DNA of 44,288 nt from Bryobacterales bacterium. Its GTDB lineage: Bacteria > Acidobacteriota > Terriglobia > Bryobacterales > Bryobacteraceae. Both the position numbers and the translations under genes were made by a program. Where the stretch lies: the NCBI GenBank assembly GCA_003136675.1, contig PLFE01000190.1, forward strand, positions 1 to 44,288. The letters run 5' to 3'. Below are positions 30,249 to 39,147 of the stretch, piece by piece (the stretch's first letter is position 1; the number at the start of each line of letters is the position of its first letter). Under the pieces are notes generated by a model. That model searched no databases. It saw nothing but the letters and a program-made list of their open reading frames with translations, and was not told where the DNA came from.

Positions 30249-30659
30249 ATGATCAAGAGCGATGCTCAGAGAGAACGTACGGCGGCTCAGATAGAAGGCT
30301 TTCGTCAAGCTCTTGCGAAAGCGGAGCGGGAGACGGCCGGAAAGCGTGCCGGAGCGCTTCGCGGTAGTTACGAAGGTATGATCCGGCAACTGGAAGACGA
30401 ACTCCACGAATACGACGAGCTCAAGTCCGGGGAGCTAACTCTTCCAAATGTAGAACGCCTGGATCAGATCGCGCCCTTTGTCGCGAAGATGCGGATTGCG
30501 AGGGGAGTCTCTCAAACTGAGCTCGCACGGAGACTTGGTGTAAGTAAACAGGTAGTCAGCCGATACGAGGAAACGGAATATCAAACCGTGGCGATATCCC
30601 GCCTTCAGGAAATTCTGGACGCAATTGGGATCAAGGCTCTTGTCACGCTAAGCGCATAG
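30249..30659 (+). CDS. XRE-family helix-turn-helix regulator, antitoxin-like
   Basis: 136 residues from ATG 30249. A long charged helix forms the N-terminal half (SDAQRERTAAQIEGFRQALA ... MIRQLEDELHEYDELKSGE), likely for dimer formation. It is followed by a classic XRE/Cro domain at about 77-130 (ISQTELARRLGVSKQVVSRYEE-like, with VAISRLQEILDAIG). The plan resembles HigA/MqsA-type antitoxins and orphan regulators, but no toxin gene is visible on either side. Codon use appears less GC-rich than in neighbours, which may point to transfer. Confidence 0.82.
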   Translation: MIKSDAQRERTAAQIEGFRQALAKAERETAGKRAGALRGSYEGMIRQLEDELHEYDELKSGELTLPNVERLDQIAPFVAKMRIARGVSQTELARRLGVSKQVVSRYEETEYQTVAISRLQEILDAIGIKALVTLSA

Positions 30660-30693
30660 TCCTTCAACCGGGGGTTCGCTCATTTGTCGGATG

Positions 30694-30714
30694 GCTCGTG
30701 CACACCGCACGGGC
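30694..30714. terminator. Hairpin between convergent XRE and exported-protein genes
   Basis: An 8-bp stem GCTCGTGC / GCACGGGC (one G-T pair) with a 5-nt ACACC loop, placed between two stops and 1 bp before the leftward gene's stop at 30716. No real T-run on either side, so it may only assist termination or protect 3' ends. Confidence 0.4.
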
Positions 30715-30715
30715 T

Positions 30716-32089
30716 TCACTTATCGAACGTGATTGACGCATCTCCGCGAAATTCCTTGTAATCCCGGAACTGAATCACGTTCTTGGAGCAAAACCGCGAG
30801 CTCCGAATACACATCAGGTTTGAGGATTCCACGGGCAACAGGACTTTGCGGCCACCCAGCATTACCGCGTCGTAATCGAGGGTTTGTTCCACCATGCTGA
30901 GGGGAAACGCTTCGGGGATATTGTCGGCCTGCCGTTCGATGCGCATCACGCGACCGGTCTCGCTATCAATCCATACGCGGCCGCTGTAGGCCGGCTCGAT
31001 GGACTGGCCGCCCTCGCTGATGGTCCAATCTGTATTCTCGCGTTTCACCGTGTACGAAAACACCTTGGTGTGGACCTGGCGGAAAGATTCGGCGTGCAGG
31101 TAACGGAATTCCGCGTTGACGTCCCGCGCGAACAGACCCTCCAGGAACGATCCAAACTCTCCTGTGGATCGGGTGCCCTTCATGGCCATCATGTCCTGGC
31201 TGGCGGGACGGTTGTTGATCTTTATATTCTCGTAGTGTTCTTTGCGGCTCTCGTAAACTACCGTGGCGCTCACGATGTCCTTCGCCTGCCAGCCCGCGAT
31301 CCGGTTCTCGCGTTCGTAGCGCGTGGTGAATTGCTGGCAAACGAAGTTCGGAAGATGGGTGATGAACTCCATGTTCACCTGGTGCGCTTTCCTGAGCAAC
31401 TCCGGCTGATTGTCGGCGGCGAGATCACCGAGAAGGGAATCGTCTTTACCGGCTGCGCGATCGGCCGCGGGTTCAGCGGCTGCGGGCTTTGAAAGCGCGG
31501 CAACAGTCTCTTCCTTGCTATCGGAGTCGTCGGCGTCGTCTTTGCGGGCCACTTTTTGCGGCATGCCGCGCTTCAGGACGGGCCGGTCGGGATCGGCGTC
31601 CTCCGTCTTTCTGGTAGCGGTGTCGTCCTCCGGCTTTGGCGCCACGTCGGGCTGCGCGCCGTCCTTTTGGTTTGAAGAATCGAGGGCGGCAACGGTGGGC
31701 TTCTCGACCACCAGCGACGTCGCCGTCAGATCCCCTTCGTCGTTCATCTTTACGGAGATGCGTACGCGCGTCCCCGGTGTCACCGCGGCGGGATCGATCT
31801 TTCCTTCGGGACCGATGAAGGCAGTCTTGCTATCGATCGCGGCGTGGAAGATGCGGCCATCGTCAATGGCCACCTCCACCTTTTTGGCATCCATGACGCG
31901 GACGATTCCGGAGCCGGCCATGGTGTCCGGTTCCTTCTTGTTCGCCTTGCCGTCGCTCGATTTGTTCGGGCCCGTCTGACCGGGGAAAGGGTTATTTGGA
32001 ACGCGACGGATCACCGGCGGTTGTTCGTCGACCTGCGCCGCGCCCGTCCACGCACAAAAGAGCAGGAGAATCCACGGCAGCGCTCGCAT
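30716..32089 (-). CDS. Exported protein with disordered middle and LolA-like C-terminal region
   Basis: 457 residues. Signal peptide 1-18; a small beta domain at about 55-130 (SGIVRVMDAKKVEVAIDDGR ... GTRVRISVKMNDEGDLTATS) resembling DUF5666-type barrels. A long charged, low-complexity stretch follows at about 133-220. The C-terminal region (about 225-457) has strands such as GRVWIDSETGRVMRIERQAD and ends FRDYKEFRGDASITFDK. The end resembles that of the exported protein at 36407, and both may be lipoprotein-sorting-like (LolA-fold) proteins common in Acidobacteriota. Four Cys are present (one at about 250; three in SNLMCIRSSRFCSKN-type context and near). It starts 6 bp after the subtilisin stop, so they form an operon. 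Confidence 0.75.
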   Translation of the reverse strand: MRALPWILLLFCAWTGAAQVDEQPPVIRRVPNNPFPGQTGPNKSSDGKANKKEPDTMAGSGIVRVMDAKKVEVAIDDGRIFHAAIDSKTAFIGPEGKIDPAAVTPGTRVRISVKMNDEGDLTATSLVVEKPTVAALDSSNQKDGAQPDVAPKPEDDTATRKTEDADPDRPVLKRGMPQKVARKDDADDSDSKEETVAALSKPAAAEPAADRAAGKDDSLLGDLAADNQPELLRKAHQVNMEFITHLPNFVCQQFTTRYERENRIAGWQAKDIVSATVVYESRKEHYENIKINNRPASQDMMAMKGTRSTGEFGSFLEGLFARDVNAEFRYLHAESFRQVHTKVFSYTVKRENTDWTISEGGQSIEPAYSGRVWIDSETGRVMRIERQADNIPEAFPLSMVEQTLDYDAVMLGGRKVLLPVESSNLMCIRSSRFCSKNVIQFRDYKEFRGDASITFDK

Positions 32090-32095
32090 GAGGTC

Positions 32096-35000
32096 CTATT
32101 GTACGGGAATCTGTACGGTCGGCGCGGCGACTCCGCCGATTGATAGTACCAGCGGCTGAGATCCTGACGCTGCCGCCGGAACTTGCACGTTGAGCTGATT
32201 GACTCCGACCAGGCCCGGCGCAAGGCCGCTGAAGGTGACGGTGGCTGTTTGCCCGCCAATGGTCACCGAAGGCGTCGTCTTCGTCGTGGAAGTTGCGTCC
32301 GTCGCCGCCGCGCCGGATGCCGGTTGATTATTCACCGGTCCAAGGCCGGTGCAATAGAGGATGATGGTTTGTCCCGGTACGGCGGGATTGCTGGAAGTGA
32401 TGAGGCCGAAACCAGGGTACGTTTGGCCGATCACGATATTATTGGCTGTGAAGCAAGACGGCGAGTAAGTGGAAACCGGAACAGTGATCAGAGTTCCGTT
32501 AAGCGGCTCGATATTCACCTTCATCTGGACAGATGACTGGCCCGCCAGTTCCCACGGCGCCTGAATATTCACCTGGAGCGGACTGACATAAAGAAGCGGC
32601 GCAGGCACGCTCACACCCGTGCCATCGATCCCCAAAGAAGTTGAGAACAGCGTGCTGTCCGGCGAGTTGATGGAAATGGGGAGCGGTACATATGCGGCGG
32701 AAACGGAATCGCCGGATAATGCTGTTCCGAAAACGGCGACCAGCGAACCGGGGGAAATCCCCTGACCGAGTTGGAAACTGGCCGCGCTGACAACGCCGCC
32801 GGTGCCGATCACGGGCTGGGCCGCTGCGTAAACGCTGAAGGTTTGCGTGGTACCAGCGACATTCGCATCGAAGTTATAGGTCGTGTTTGCATTGGGACCA
32901 AGAGTGAAGTTCGCATACCCAAAGCCTTCACTATCCGTGGCCGTGGAAGCGGCGCTGATGGATCCGCCGGTTTCTACATTCCAGGTGACGGGTAAGTTCG
33001 GCACGCCGACGCCGAACTGATCCACTACTTTGAACAAACCGCCGCCATCGTAGCTGGGCTGGTTCGGGTAGCCGACGTCGCCGTCTCCGTAGATGGGGAA
33101 CAGATCGTTGGCTGCCCCGTCGCTCACCAGATACAGATAGGGAACGTTCAGCGCGACAGATCCGCCGGTGACGGTGACACCGCCTTGATAGAGATTCGGA
33201 GCAGGACCGGTGCCTGAAAGCGTCAGATTCACCGTCTGCGCCGCGCCTGAGGCGAGGGTTAAAGAAGGGCTGCTCAGAGTCAACTGGGTGGAAGTATCGG
33301 GAGTGAGTTTGTTGACGGCCAGCGAGAGCGTCACGCTGGACGACCCATGGTTGGTAATTACCAGGGATTGTGCGATGGGGTCGAGCGCCGTGCCCTGCGA
33401 AAGCGCGCCAAAGGACACCGTGGCGGGTTCCACGGTGATGCTCGAAGTGACCGCATTCCCGGCGTTGACCAGGCCACCGCCGACGGAAGTGACGGGAGAC
33501 GGGCCAGTCGTGAAGTCCGGATCGGTGGTATTACTGGTGGCTGTATTGACGATGGCCGACTTCACTTGCATTGCCGTAAAGCCCGGGTTGAGCTCGCGCA
33601 CCAGGGCCGCAATGCCGGCGACGATGGGACTTGCGAAGCTGGTTCCGGCGACGAGTGTATAGCGGCTCGGATCGTATAGCTCCCCGTTGGGGTCCAGATT
33701 CTGAGCGGCGGTATAGATATTTTCACCCGGCGCGGCAACGTCGGGCTTTAAAGCGTTGGTTCCAGTCACCGGACCGTGAGAAGAAAAGTAAGTTACCTGA
33801 TCGCTGTCGGAGGCGGGTTCCGCCGTCGCAACGAATGCGGCTTGAGCACCTGGAGTGGAGTCGACGTAGGCCTTGAGATCGATGCCGTCCGTGTTGTCGA
33901 TGAAGTAAGCCGGAATGCCGGCGCCGATGTCCGAAATGGCGGAAGAGAGCTGGTCTTCATTGTCGGGATCGTAGTCATAGAGAAGGACTCCGATTGCGCC
34001 TGCTGCTTGCGCATTCAGGACTTTGGTGAGAAAGGCGCAGGGTGTTCCGCCGCTTTCGGGATCCGGTCCACGCTGAATCAAGGCGATATCGCCAGTCATG
34101 GAGCTGGCCGGGTAATAGGAGCAGCCAAAACCATCGCCCACGGTGGATGCGTCGATCAGATTTGCGGGTCCGGCGATGCCGAGAGGTGTTGCGGTGGAGG
34201 GGAGTGCGGAGATCGAGAGGAGGGATGCCGGAACGCTGGGGCCGGTGATGTTGACGGTTTGGACGAACGTGCGCGAGTTTCCCGTGGCGGCGACGGCGAT
34301 CGCATCCGGTGTATAGGCGGGGGAAGCGATGGTGTTCAGCGTCGGAAACCCTTCGTCGGCATATGCCATTCCGTCCGCGCCATCATTGCCGGTCGCGATC
34401 ACGACGACCATTCCGCCGTTAATCGCGTTTTCGACGACCGAAACCACCGGGTCGCACGGCTCGTTGGCGGGGTTGCCACACTCGGCCGTATCGAACGGTC
34501 CGGAAACCGGCAGGAAGCCCGAAGACAAATTCGCGACATCCATTCCGTCCGTGAACGCGTCCTCGAACGCCTGGATGATGGCCTGCTCCGACGATCCGTC
34601 GTTAATGCCGGGGCTGCCGTAGATCTTGTAATTGCCGAGATACGCCTGCGGCGCCAGGCCGGTGATGGTGGCGAGGGGGCCCGTATTCGTGTTTCCACCG
34701 GCGGCCATTGCCACGCCGGTGCCATGACCTACGCGGTCTCGCGGCGTCTGGTCGTCGGGAAAATCCGTCGCAGGGTCGTTGCCTGAATCGTAAGACACAT
34801 AGGACCGCGCCACAATCACTTTATTGTTGGTGTAAGCGCAGTTGGCCAATGTGTCGCATTTGGGGAAGCCCGAGGGAACGGTAAGAGACGACCCTTGAAA
34901 CGCCGGATGGGTCTGGTCGATGCCGGTATCGATGATGGCGATTTTCTGGCCGGCTCCCGCGGAGGTCGTTCCGCCGAGCAGGTTCCAGGCCGCGGGCGCG

Positions 35001-35407
35001 TTCACCAACTCCACCGCGGTGTTCAGCAGCGGCTTGGCCTTTCGCATCGGCGCAACGTAAAGCACGCCGGGAAGTGCGCGGAGTTTGGCAAGGTCCTTCG
35101 GGGTAGCGCGAACGAAAATGGCGTTCAAGAGGGTGTTCACGCCGCCTGTTACGTGGAAACCCGCGGCTTCCGCCTGCGAAATCACCACCTGTTGCTTTTG
35201 GTGGATTGTATCGCGCAGCGCTTCAACTTGCGGAGATCCCCGCCGCACCCCGTTCTTGATGATTTTTCCAGCCGGAGCGTCCTGAAGGATGAGAGCGTAT
35301 GTGCCCCTGTAAGCGTTTGCGGCAGGGGTCGCGGCGAACAGCGAAAAGCTCGCGAGCAGCAATAACAACGCTGCGGCAAAAGACTGCTTGAATCTCATAT
35401 TAGACAT
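32096..35407 (-). CDS. Exported subtilisin-like S8 peptidase with PA and TIGR03437 domains
   Basis: 1103 residues (ATG 35398 is an alternative start). Signal peptide to about residue 27; an I9-type propeptide to about 125 (LNAIFVRATPKDLAKLRALPGV). The catalytic triad is complete: D160 in IIDTGID, H228 in GHGTGVA and S590 in GTSFASP, with oxyanion N341. A PA insert lies at about 410-530 (IALIQRG ... AAGAIGVLLYDYD). After the protease come an Fn3-like domain and an Ig-like domain (about 655-865), then TIGR03437 to the end (SAASFQLGQGISPGSLVAVFG, VSPLQVNIQAPWELAG, IILYCTGLGPVNNQ). It is likely a secreted, self-processed protease. Confidence 0.92.
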   Translation of the reverse strand: MSNMRFKQSFAAALLLLLASFSLFAATPAANAYRGTYALILQDAPAGKIIKNGVRRGSPQVEALRDTIHQKQQVVISQAEAAGFHVTGGVNTLLNAIFVRATPKDLAKLRALPGVLYVAPMRKAKPLLNTAVELVNAPAAWNLLGGTTSAGAGQKIAIIDTGIDQTHPAFQGSSLTVPSGFPKCDTLANCAYTNNKVIVARSYVSYDSGNDPATDFPDDQTPRDRVGHGTGVAMAAGGNTNTGPLATITGLAPQAYLGNYKIYGSPGINDGSSEQAIIQAFEDAFTDGMDVANLSSGFLPVSGPFDTAECGNPANEPCDPVVSVVENAINGGMVVVIATGNDGADGMAYADEGFPTLNTIASPAYTPDAIAVAATGNSRTFVQTVNITGPSVPASLLSISALPSTATPLGIAGPANLIDASTVGDGFGCSYYPASSMTGDIALIQRGPDPESGGTPCAFLTKVLNAQAAGAIGVLLYDYDPDNEDQLSSAISDIGAGIPAYFIDNTDGIDLKAYVDSTPGAQAAFVATAEPASDSDQVTYFSSHGPVTGTNALKPDVAAPGENIYTAAQNLDPNGELYDPSRYTLVAGTSFASPIVAGIAALVRELNPGFTAMQVKSAIVNTATSNTTDPDFTTGPSPVTSVGGGLVNAGNAVTSSITVEPATVSFGALSQGTALDPIAQSLVITNHGSSSVTLSLAVNKLTPDTSTQLTLSSPSLTLASGAAQTVNLTLSGTGPAPNLYQGGVTVTGGSVALNVPYLYLVSDGAANDLFPIYGDGDVGYPNQPSYDGGGLFKVVDQFGVGVPNLPVTWNVETGGSISAASTATDSEGFGYANFTLGPNANTTYNFDANVAGTTQTFSVYAAAQPVIGTGGVVSAASFQLGQGISPGSLVAVFGTALSGDSVSAAYVPLPISINSPDSTLFSTSLGIDGTGVSVPAPLLYVSPLQVNIQAPWELAGQSSVQMKVNIEPLNGTLITVPVSTYSPSCFTANNIVIGQTYPGFGLITSSNPAVPGQTIILYCTGLGPVNNQPASGAAATDATSTTKTTPSVTIGGQTATVTFSGLAPGLVGVNQLNVQVPAAASGSQPLVLSIGGVAAPTVQIPVQ

Positions 35408-35457
35408 GCAAAGTTAACTCGACGGCCGTTCCAATTTCTCCGTTACAACTATCTGGT

Positions 35458-36477
35458 TCAGCTTAACAACAGCCGAAAAACGCCGGCCACCAGCGTGTGC
35501 GTAATCATACTGGCCCGCATACTACGCGTTTGCAGAAACGCTATCCCACAGAACAAACCCAGAATTGCGGCGAGAATTGCGAATTGCCAGTTGGGAAATT
35601 TGAGATGACAGGCTCCATACAGGCAGGAAGCCGCAACGAGTGCCAAGGCGGCGTTTCCAGTCCACGATGTAAGCCATTGCTGCAGGAGCGCCCGAAAAAA
35701 GAACTCTTCCGAAAGGGCCACAAACCAGAAGATGCCAAGTAACTGGAACACCATCTGCAACGGGTGCCAGGAATGCCTGGTGAAATGTACCTCGCCGAGC
35801 GCGAGCCCGATGGGGAACGCGACAGCCGTGCATACGGCAGCCCACATCGATCCGATCCGGATTTCGCGGAGGGTGGGAATGAACCCGAAAGCCATGTTAT
35901 CGGTTCCGCGAATCAGCAGGATGGACATCACCGAACACCTCACCAGAGTCAGGTGGCCCAGCGTTTCCATGGGAAGTTTTGCAATGGGCGCGGGATAGAT
36001 CCACTTGAATATTCCCGACAAAATCGCAGCGGCGAGGATCAACAGAAACGCGGTGTCCCGCAGGATGGAAAGTTCTCGATTTTGAATTGCGGGCACGTAC
36101 CAGAAGGCGACGGCGATGGTTAACACCGCCAGGATGAGGAAGGGGAAAAGCGCGAAATGCCCGGTTGGGATGGCAAAGATCAGATAAGGCAGAGGCGCGG
36201 TGACGGCGATGGCCGCGGCGATCCGGACCGGGGAAACATGCGCGGCGATCCACTCGCGGAGCCGCTCAAAGCCAGGTAGCAGATAGAATGAAATCTCCGT
36301 GAGAAACGCGAGAGCGACAGGCACCGCGATCTCGACCGGCACTTGCCTCGACCGGGCGAGAGGCCACGCGGCCGCGCCCAGAACGATCCAGCAGGCGATC
36401 ACCGTGATGGCAAAGCTTCGCAGTGGGGCAGTGGTTTTGGTCTCGATAGGCGCGCTGATCATTCTGGCCAGTCTCAT
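35458..36477 (-). CDS. CPBP-family intramembrane metalloprotease
   Basis: About 339 residues from ATG 36477; ATG 36462 or an upstream start at 36528 are alternatives. A multi-pass membrane protein with about eight TM segments. The CPBP (Abi, CAAX-like) motifs lie near the end: EEFFFR (EExxxR), a His in GACHLKFPN, and a third motif ITHTLVAG where the usual Asn is replaced. The family cleaves within the membrane or protects against own bacteriocins; no partner is visible. Its first 56-71 bp overlap the start of the divergent gene at 36407. Confidence 0.82.
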   Translation of the reverse strand: MRLARMISAPIETKTTAPLRSFAITVIACWIVLGAAAWPLARSRQVPVEIAVPVALAFLTEISFYLLPGFERLREWIAAHVSPVRIAAAIAVTAPLPYLIFAIPTGHFALFPFLILAVLTIAVAFWYVPAIQNRELSILRDTAFLLILAAAILSGIFKWIYPAPIAKLPMETLGHLTLVRCSVMSILLIRGTDNMAFGFIPTLREIRIGSMWAAVCTAVAFPIGLALGEVHFTRHSWHPLQMVFQLLGIFWFVALSEEFFFRALLQQWLTSWTGNAALALVAASCLYGACHLKFPNWQFAILAAILGLFCGIAFLQTRSMRASMITHTLVAGVFRLLLS

Positions 36478-37174
36478 TATGACGGTTCGCGGCGCAGATG
36501 CCCCTCCACCCGATCTGATGAAGCGCATTGCACACCATGAGGACGAGACTGTAGAGGAACGCAGGAACTACGCGTACCGGCAGACCGTGACGCTCCAGGA
36601 ATTGAACGATCGCGGAATGGAAGTGGGACGCTACAGCGAAACCCGCGATATCGTCTTCTCGCCGCAGCAGGAACGCAGCGAGAGGATGGTTTCGGTTCCC
36701 CTCGACCGCTTGAAGAACTTGCGCCTCACCGAGGAAGACTTCCGCGACTTGCGCGACATTCAGCCGTTTGTGCTGCGCGAAGAGTATCTACGAAACTACG
36801 AAATCAAGTTTCGCGGCGACGAACAAATGGACGGACAGGATTGCTGGGTGGTGGAAGTGCGGCCGCGCCAGATCCTTTCCACGCAGCGCTTCTTTGAAGG
36901 ATTGATCTGGGCGTCGAAGAAAGACTTGTCCATTGTGCGTACGGAAGGACGCGCCGTCCCCCGGATTCTGAGCCTGCATCAGGAGAATCTGTTTCCGCGA
37001 TTCACAACCATCCGCAAGCTGGTCAACGGCAATTTCTGGTTTCCCGCAATGACCTATGCCGACGATACCCTACCTTTTCATACTGGACCGCAACGGATTA
37101 AGTTAACCGTCCGGTATAACAATTATCAGAAGTTCGGTTCATCGAGCGTGGTCACATTCGACCCCGTGAAGTAG
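36407..37174 (+). CDS. Exported protein, LolA-like fold suspected
   Basis: About 255 residues from ATG 36407, which gives a proper signal peptide (SGAVVLVSIGALIILASLIM, cleavage near GADA). ATG 36479 would avoid overlap with the protease gene but would remove the signal peptide. The mature part has charged helices (MKRIAHHEDETVEERRNYAY) and then long strands (NYEIKFRGDEQMDGQDCWVVEV ... LSIVRTEGRAVPR), ending YNNYQKFGSSSVVTFDPVK. The closing pattern matches that of the protein at 30716. Function unknown. It converges with trxA with 3 bp between stops. Confidence 0.72.
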   Translation: MAKLRSGAVVLVSIGALIILASLIMTVRGADAPPPDLMKRIAHHEDETVEERRNYAYRQTVTLQELNDRGMEVGRYSETRDIVFSPQQERSERMVSVPLDRLKNLRLTEEDFRDLRDIQPFVLREEYLRNYEIKFRGDEQMDGQDCWVVEVRPRQILSTQRFFEGLIWASKKDLSIVRTEGRAVPRILSLHQENLFPRFTTIRKLVNGNFWFPAMTYADDTLPFHTGPQRIKLTVRYNNYQKFGSSSVVTFDPVK

Positions 37175-37177
37175 GAA

Positions 37178-37516
37178 TTACGCCACCACTACGTGCGCGT
37201 CAATCATCTTCTGCACGTCGCCTTTGCCCATCGCGCCGACGCGCTGCTCCACGACCTGGCCATTCTTGAACAGCAACAGTGTGGGGATGCTGCGAACGTT
37301 GTAGCGCATCGCGGTCTGCCCGTTGTCATCCACATTGAGCTTCCCGATTTTGACTTTACCGTTGTACTCGGACGCCAGCGCGTCGATCGTAGGCGTCATC
37401 TGCCTGCAAGGGCCGCACCATTCAGCCCAAAAATCCACCAATACGGGGACCTCCGCCTGGAGCACATCACTGTCAAAAGCTTTATCGTTAAAGGTTAGTG
37501 TCTCGTTACCCGCCAT
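37178..37516 (-). CDS. trxA: Thioredoxin
   Basis: 112 residues, normal thioredoxin length. The active site WCGPC has C34 and C37; the buried acid is in VLVDFWAEW, the cis-Pro in SIPTLLLF, and the end KMIDAHV. It is cytosolic and reduces protein disulfides, possibly including the ArsC of this window. A good ribosome-binding site (GGAGTGAGG) lies before the ATG. It follows glgA on the same strand by 40 bp. Confidence 0.97.
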   Translation of the reverse strand: MAGNETLTFNDKAFDSDVLQAEVPVLVDFWAEWCGPCRQMTPTIDALASEYNGKVKIGKLNVDDNGQTAMRYNVRSIPTLLLFKNGQVVEQRVGAMGKGDVQKMIDAHVVVA

Positions 37517-37556
37517 TAGAACCTCACTCCAATAGGATTAGAAGCGCGAGCCCGGC

Positions 37557-38975
37557 TCAGGGATGCAACAGAGTCCGGAACAGCGAATCGTATTGCAGGG
37601 CGCTTGTCATCCAGGAGAAATCCCGTGTCATGCCGGTCCGCATCATCTTCGTCCAGCGGTCCGTATCTTTCCAAGCCCGGAGGCAGTCTTCAAGAGCGAG
37701 AAGCAGCGCGTAGCCCGAATATTCCCAGAATTTGAAGCCTGTCTCTCCGTCAATAGTATCATCCAGACCCCCGGTGGCCCGGACCACCGGGACGGTACCG
37801 TATTTCAGGCTGTAGATTTGATTCAGCCCACACGGTTCATAGCGGCTGGGCATCAAAAAGATGTCGGAACCGGCCTCAACGCGGTGGGCCAGAGCATCGT
37901 CGTATCCGAGGCGCAGGCCCACGCGGCCGGGATTGGTGTCCCGAATGTGCCGGAACATGCCTTCAAAGTAGGGTTCGCCGGAGCCGAGCACCACCATGTA
38001 GACATCCTCCCGAAACAGATACGGGGCGACCTCAAGGATGAGATCCGCGCCCTTTTGGCCGGTCAACCGGCTCACAATGCCGATCACCGGGCGATCCTGG
38101 GGAGCATGGCTCAGGCCGAATTCATTCAGCAATTCGCGCTTACAGACGGCTTTGCCGGAGAGATCCTCCACCGAATAGTTCGACGGAATATGGGGATCGG
38201 TTGCGGGATTCCATTGGGAATAATCGACGCCGTTCAGAATCCCCGTGAGTTGGGCCTTTCTGGCGCGAAGCAGGCCGTCGAGTCCGTAGCCGAACTCCGG
38301 CGTCTGGGTCTCCTCGGCATAATGCGGGCTCACAGTTGTAATGGCATCGGCGTACACCAGGCCGCTTTTCAGAAGACTGATTCCGCCGTGGAATTCCAGC
38401 AGATCCTGCCGGTAGAGCCACTCGGGAAGGCCGACCCGGATGATGGAAGAGCGCGGAAACAGGCCCTGATAACCCAGGTTGTGGATGGTCTCGACGGTTT
38501 TGGCGCCAAGGAAAGCGGGATCGCCGGCGAACCAGAGCTTGAAGTAGGCCGGCACCAGGCCGCCCTGCCAGTCATGGCAATGCAGAATGTCCGGGCGAAA
38601 GTGATAACGGGCAAAGTGAAACGTGGCGAGGGAGAGCATGCCGAAGCGCAGGTCATTGTCGCCAAATTCGCCGCTCCGGTCGTTGTAGATGCCGTCGCGA
38701 TCGTAGAAATCCGGCAGATCGAGGAAGTAGAAAGGGCTGGGCTGCTCGGTTGTGAAGACGGACGGATACCAGGGGTAGGGACCAAGCTGGACTTGAAACG
38801 GGCCGGTGACGCGGCGCGTGGCGTATCGGAAGGTCGAACGATAGCGTGGGATAAGAACCGCAACTTCGTGACCCAGTTGCTGGAGCGCATAGGGAAGCGC
38901 GCCGACAACATCGGCCAATCCGCCTGTTTTCGCGTAGGGCGCCGCCTCGGAAGAGACCATCAGGATTCGACTCAT
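37557..38975 (-). CDS. glgA: Glycogen synthase (ADP-glucose type, GT5)
   Basis: 472 residues, the usual length. The N-terminal ADP-glucose loop is EAAPYAKTGGLADVVGALP with K16. Further GT5 hallmarks are HCHDWQGGLVPAYFK, NGVDYSQWNP, the second domain VIGIVSRLTGQKGADL, and the C-terminal site SRYEPCGLNQIYSLKYGTVPVVRATGGL. It adds glucose from ADP-glucose to glycogen or starch-like chains. A TATGAT (38992-38987) is a likely -10 only 12 bp before the ATG. No other glycogen gene lies here. Confidence 0.96.
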   Translation of the reverse strand: MSRILMVSSEAAPYAKTGGLADVVGALPYALQQLGHEVAVLIPRYRSTFRYATRRVTGPFQVQLGPYPWYPSVFTTEQPSPFYFLDLPDFYDRDGIYNDRSGEFGDNDLRFGMLSLATFHFARYHFRPDILHCHDWQGGLVPAYFKLWFAGDPAFLGAKTVETIHNLGYQGLFPRSSIIRVGLPEWLYRQDLLEFHGGISLLKSGLVYADAITTVSPHYAEETQTPEFGYGLDGLLRARKAQLTGILNGVDYSQWNPATDPHIPSNYSVEDLSGKAVCKRELLNEFGLSHAPQDRPVIGIVSRLTGQKGADLILEVAPYLFREDVYMVVLGSGEPYFEGMFRHIRDTNPGRVGLRLGYDDALAHRVEAGSDIFLMPSRYEPCGLNQIYSLKYGTVPVVRATGGLDDTIDGETGFKFWEYSGYALLLALEDCLRAWKDTDRWTKMMRTGMTRDFSWMTSALQYDSLFRTLLHP

Positions 38976-39039
38976 CAGCGATTGCTATCATAGCGGAACT
39001 TTGAATGCTCGCTATTTGCGGAGATTCCCAGGGTTTCTT

Positions 39040-39071
39040 ATGGGGTCTCCGACGAATGGGGTCTCCGACGA
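39040..39071. repeat. Tandem duplication of a 16-bp unit
   Basis: Two perfect adjacent copies of ATGGGGTCTCCGACGA, the start of a third copy being only two bases. It lies in the 172-bp gap between the divergent glgA and the 39148 gene. Confidence 0.85.
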
Positions 39072-39147
39072 ATTCGCAATTTATGCCGTGCATCTCAGGT
39101 AAAGTATAGGGAGATGTAGGGGCCTCGTCCCATCCGGGTTTGAAACC

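Noticed and set aside
37563-38993. A 476-codon open frame antisense to the whole glgA gene
   Set aside because: High-GC codon use keeps the opposite strand free of stops; the translation has no signal peptide, domain or family pattern, while glgA has every GT5 motif.
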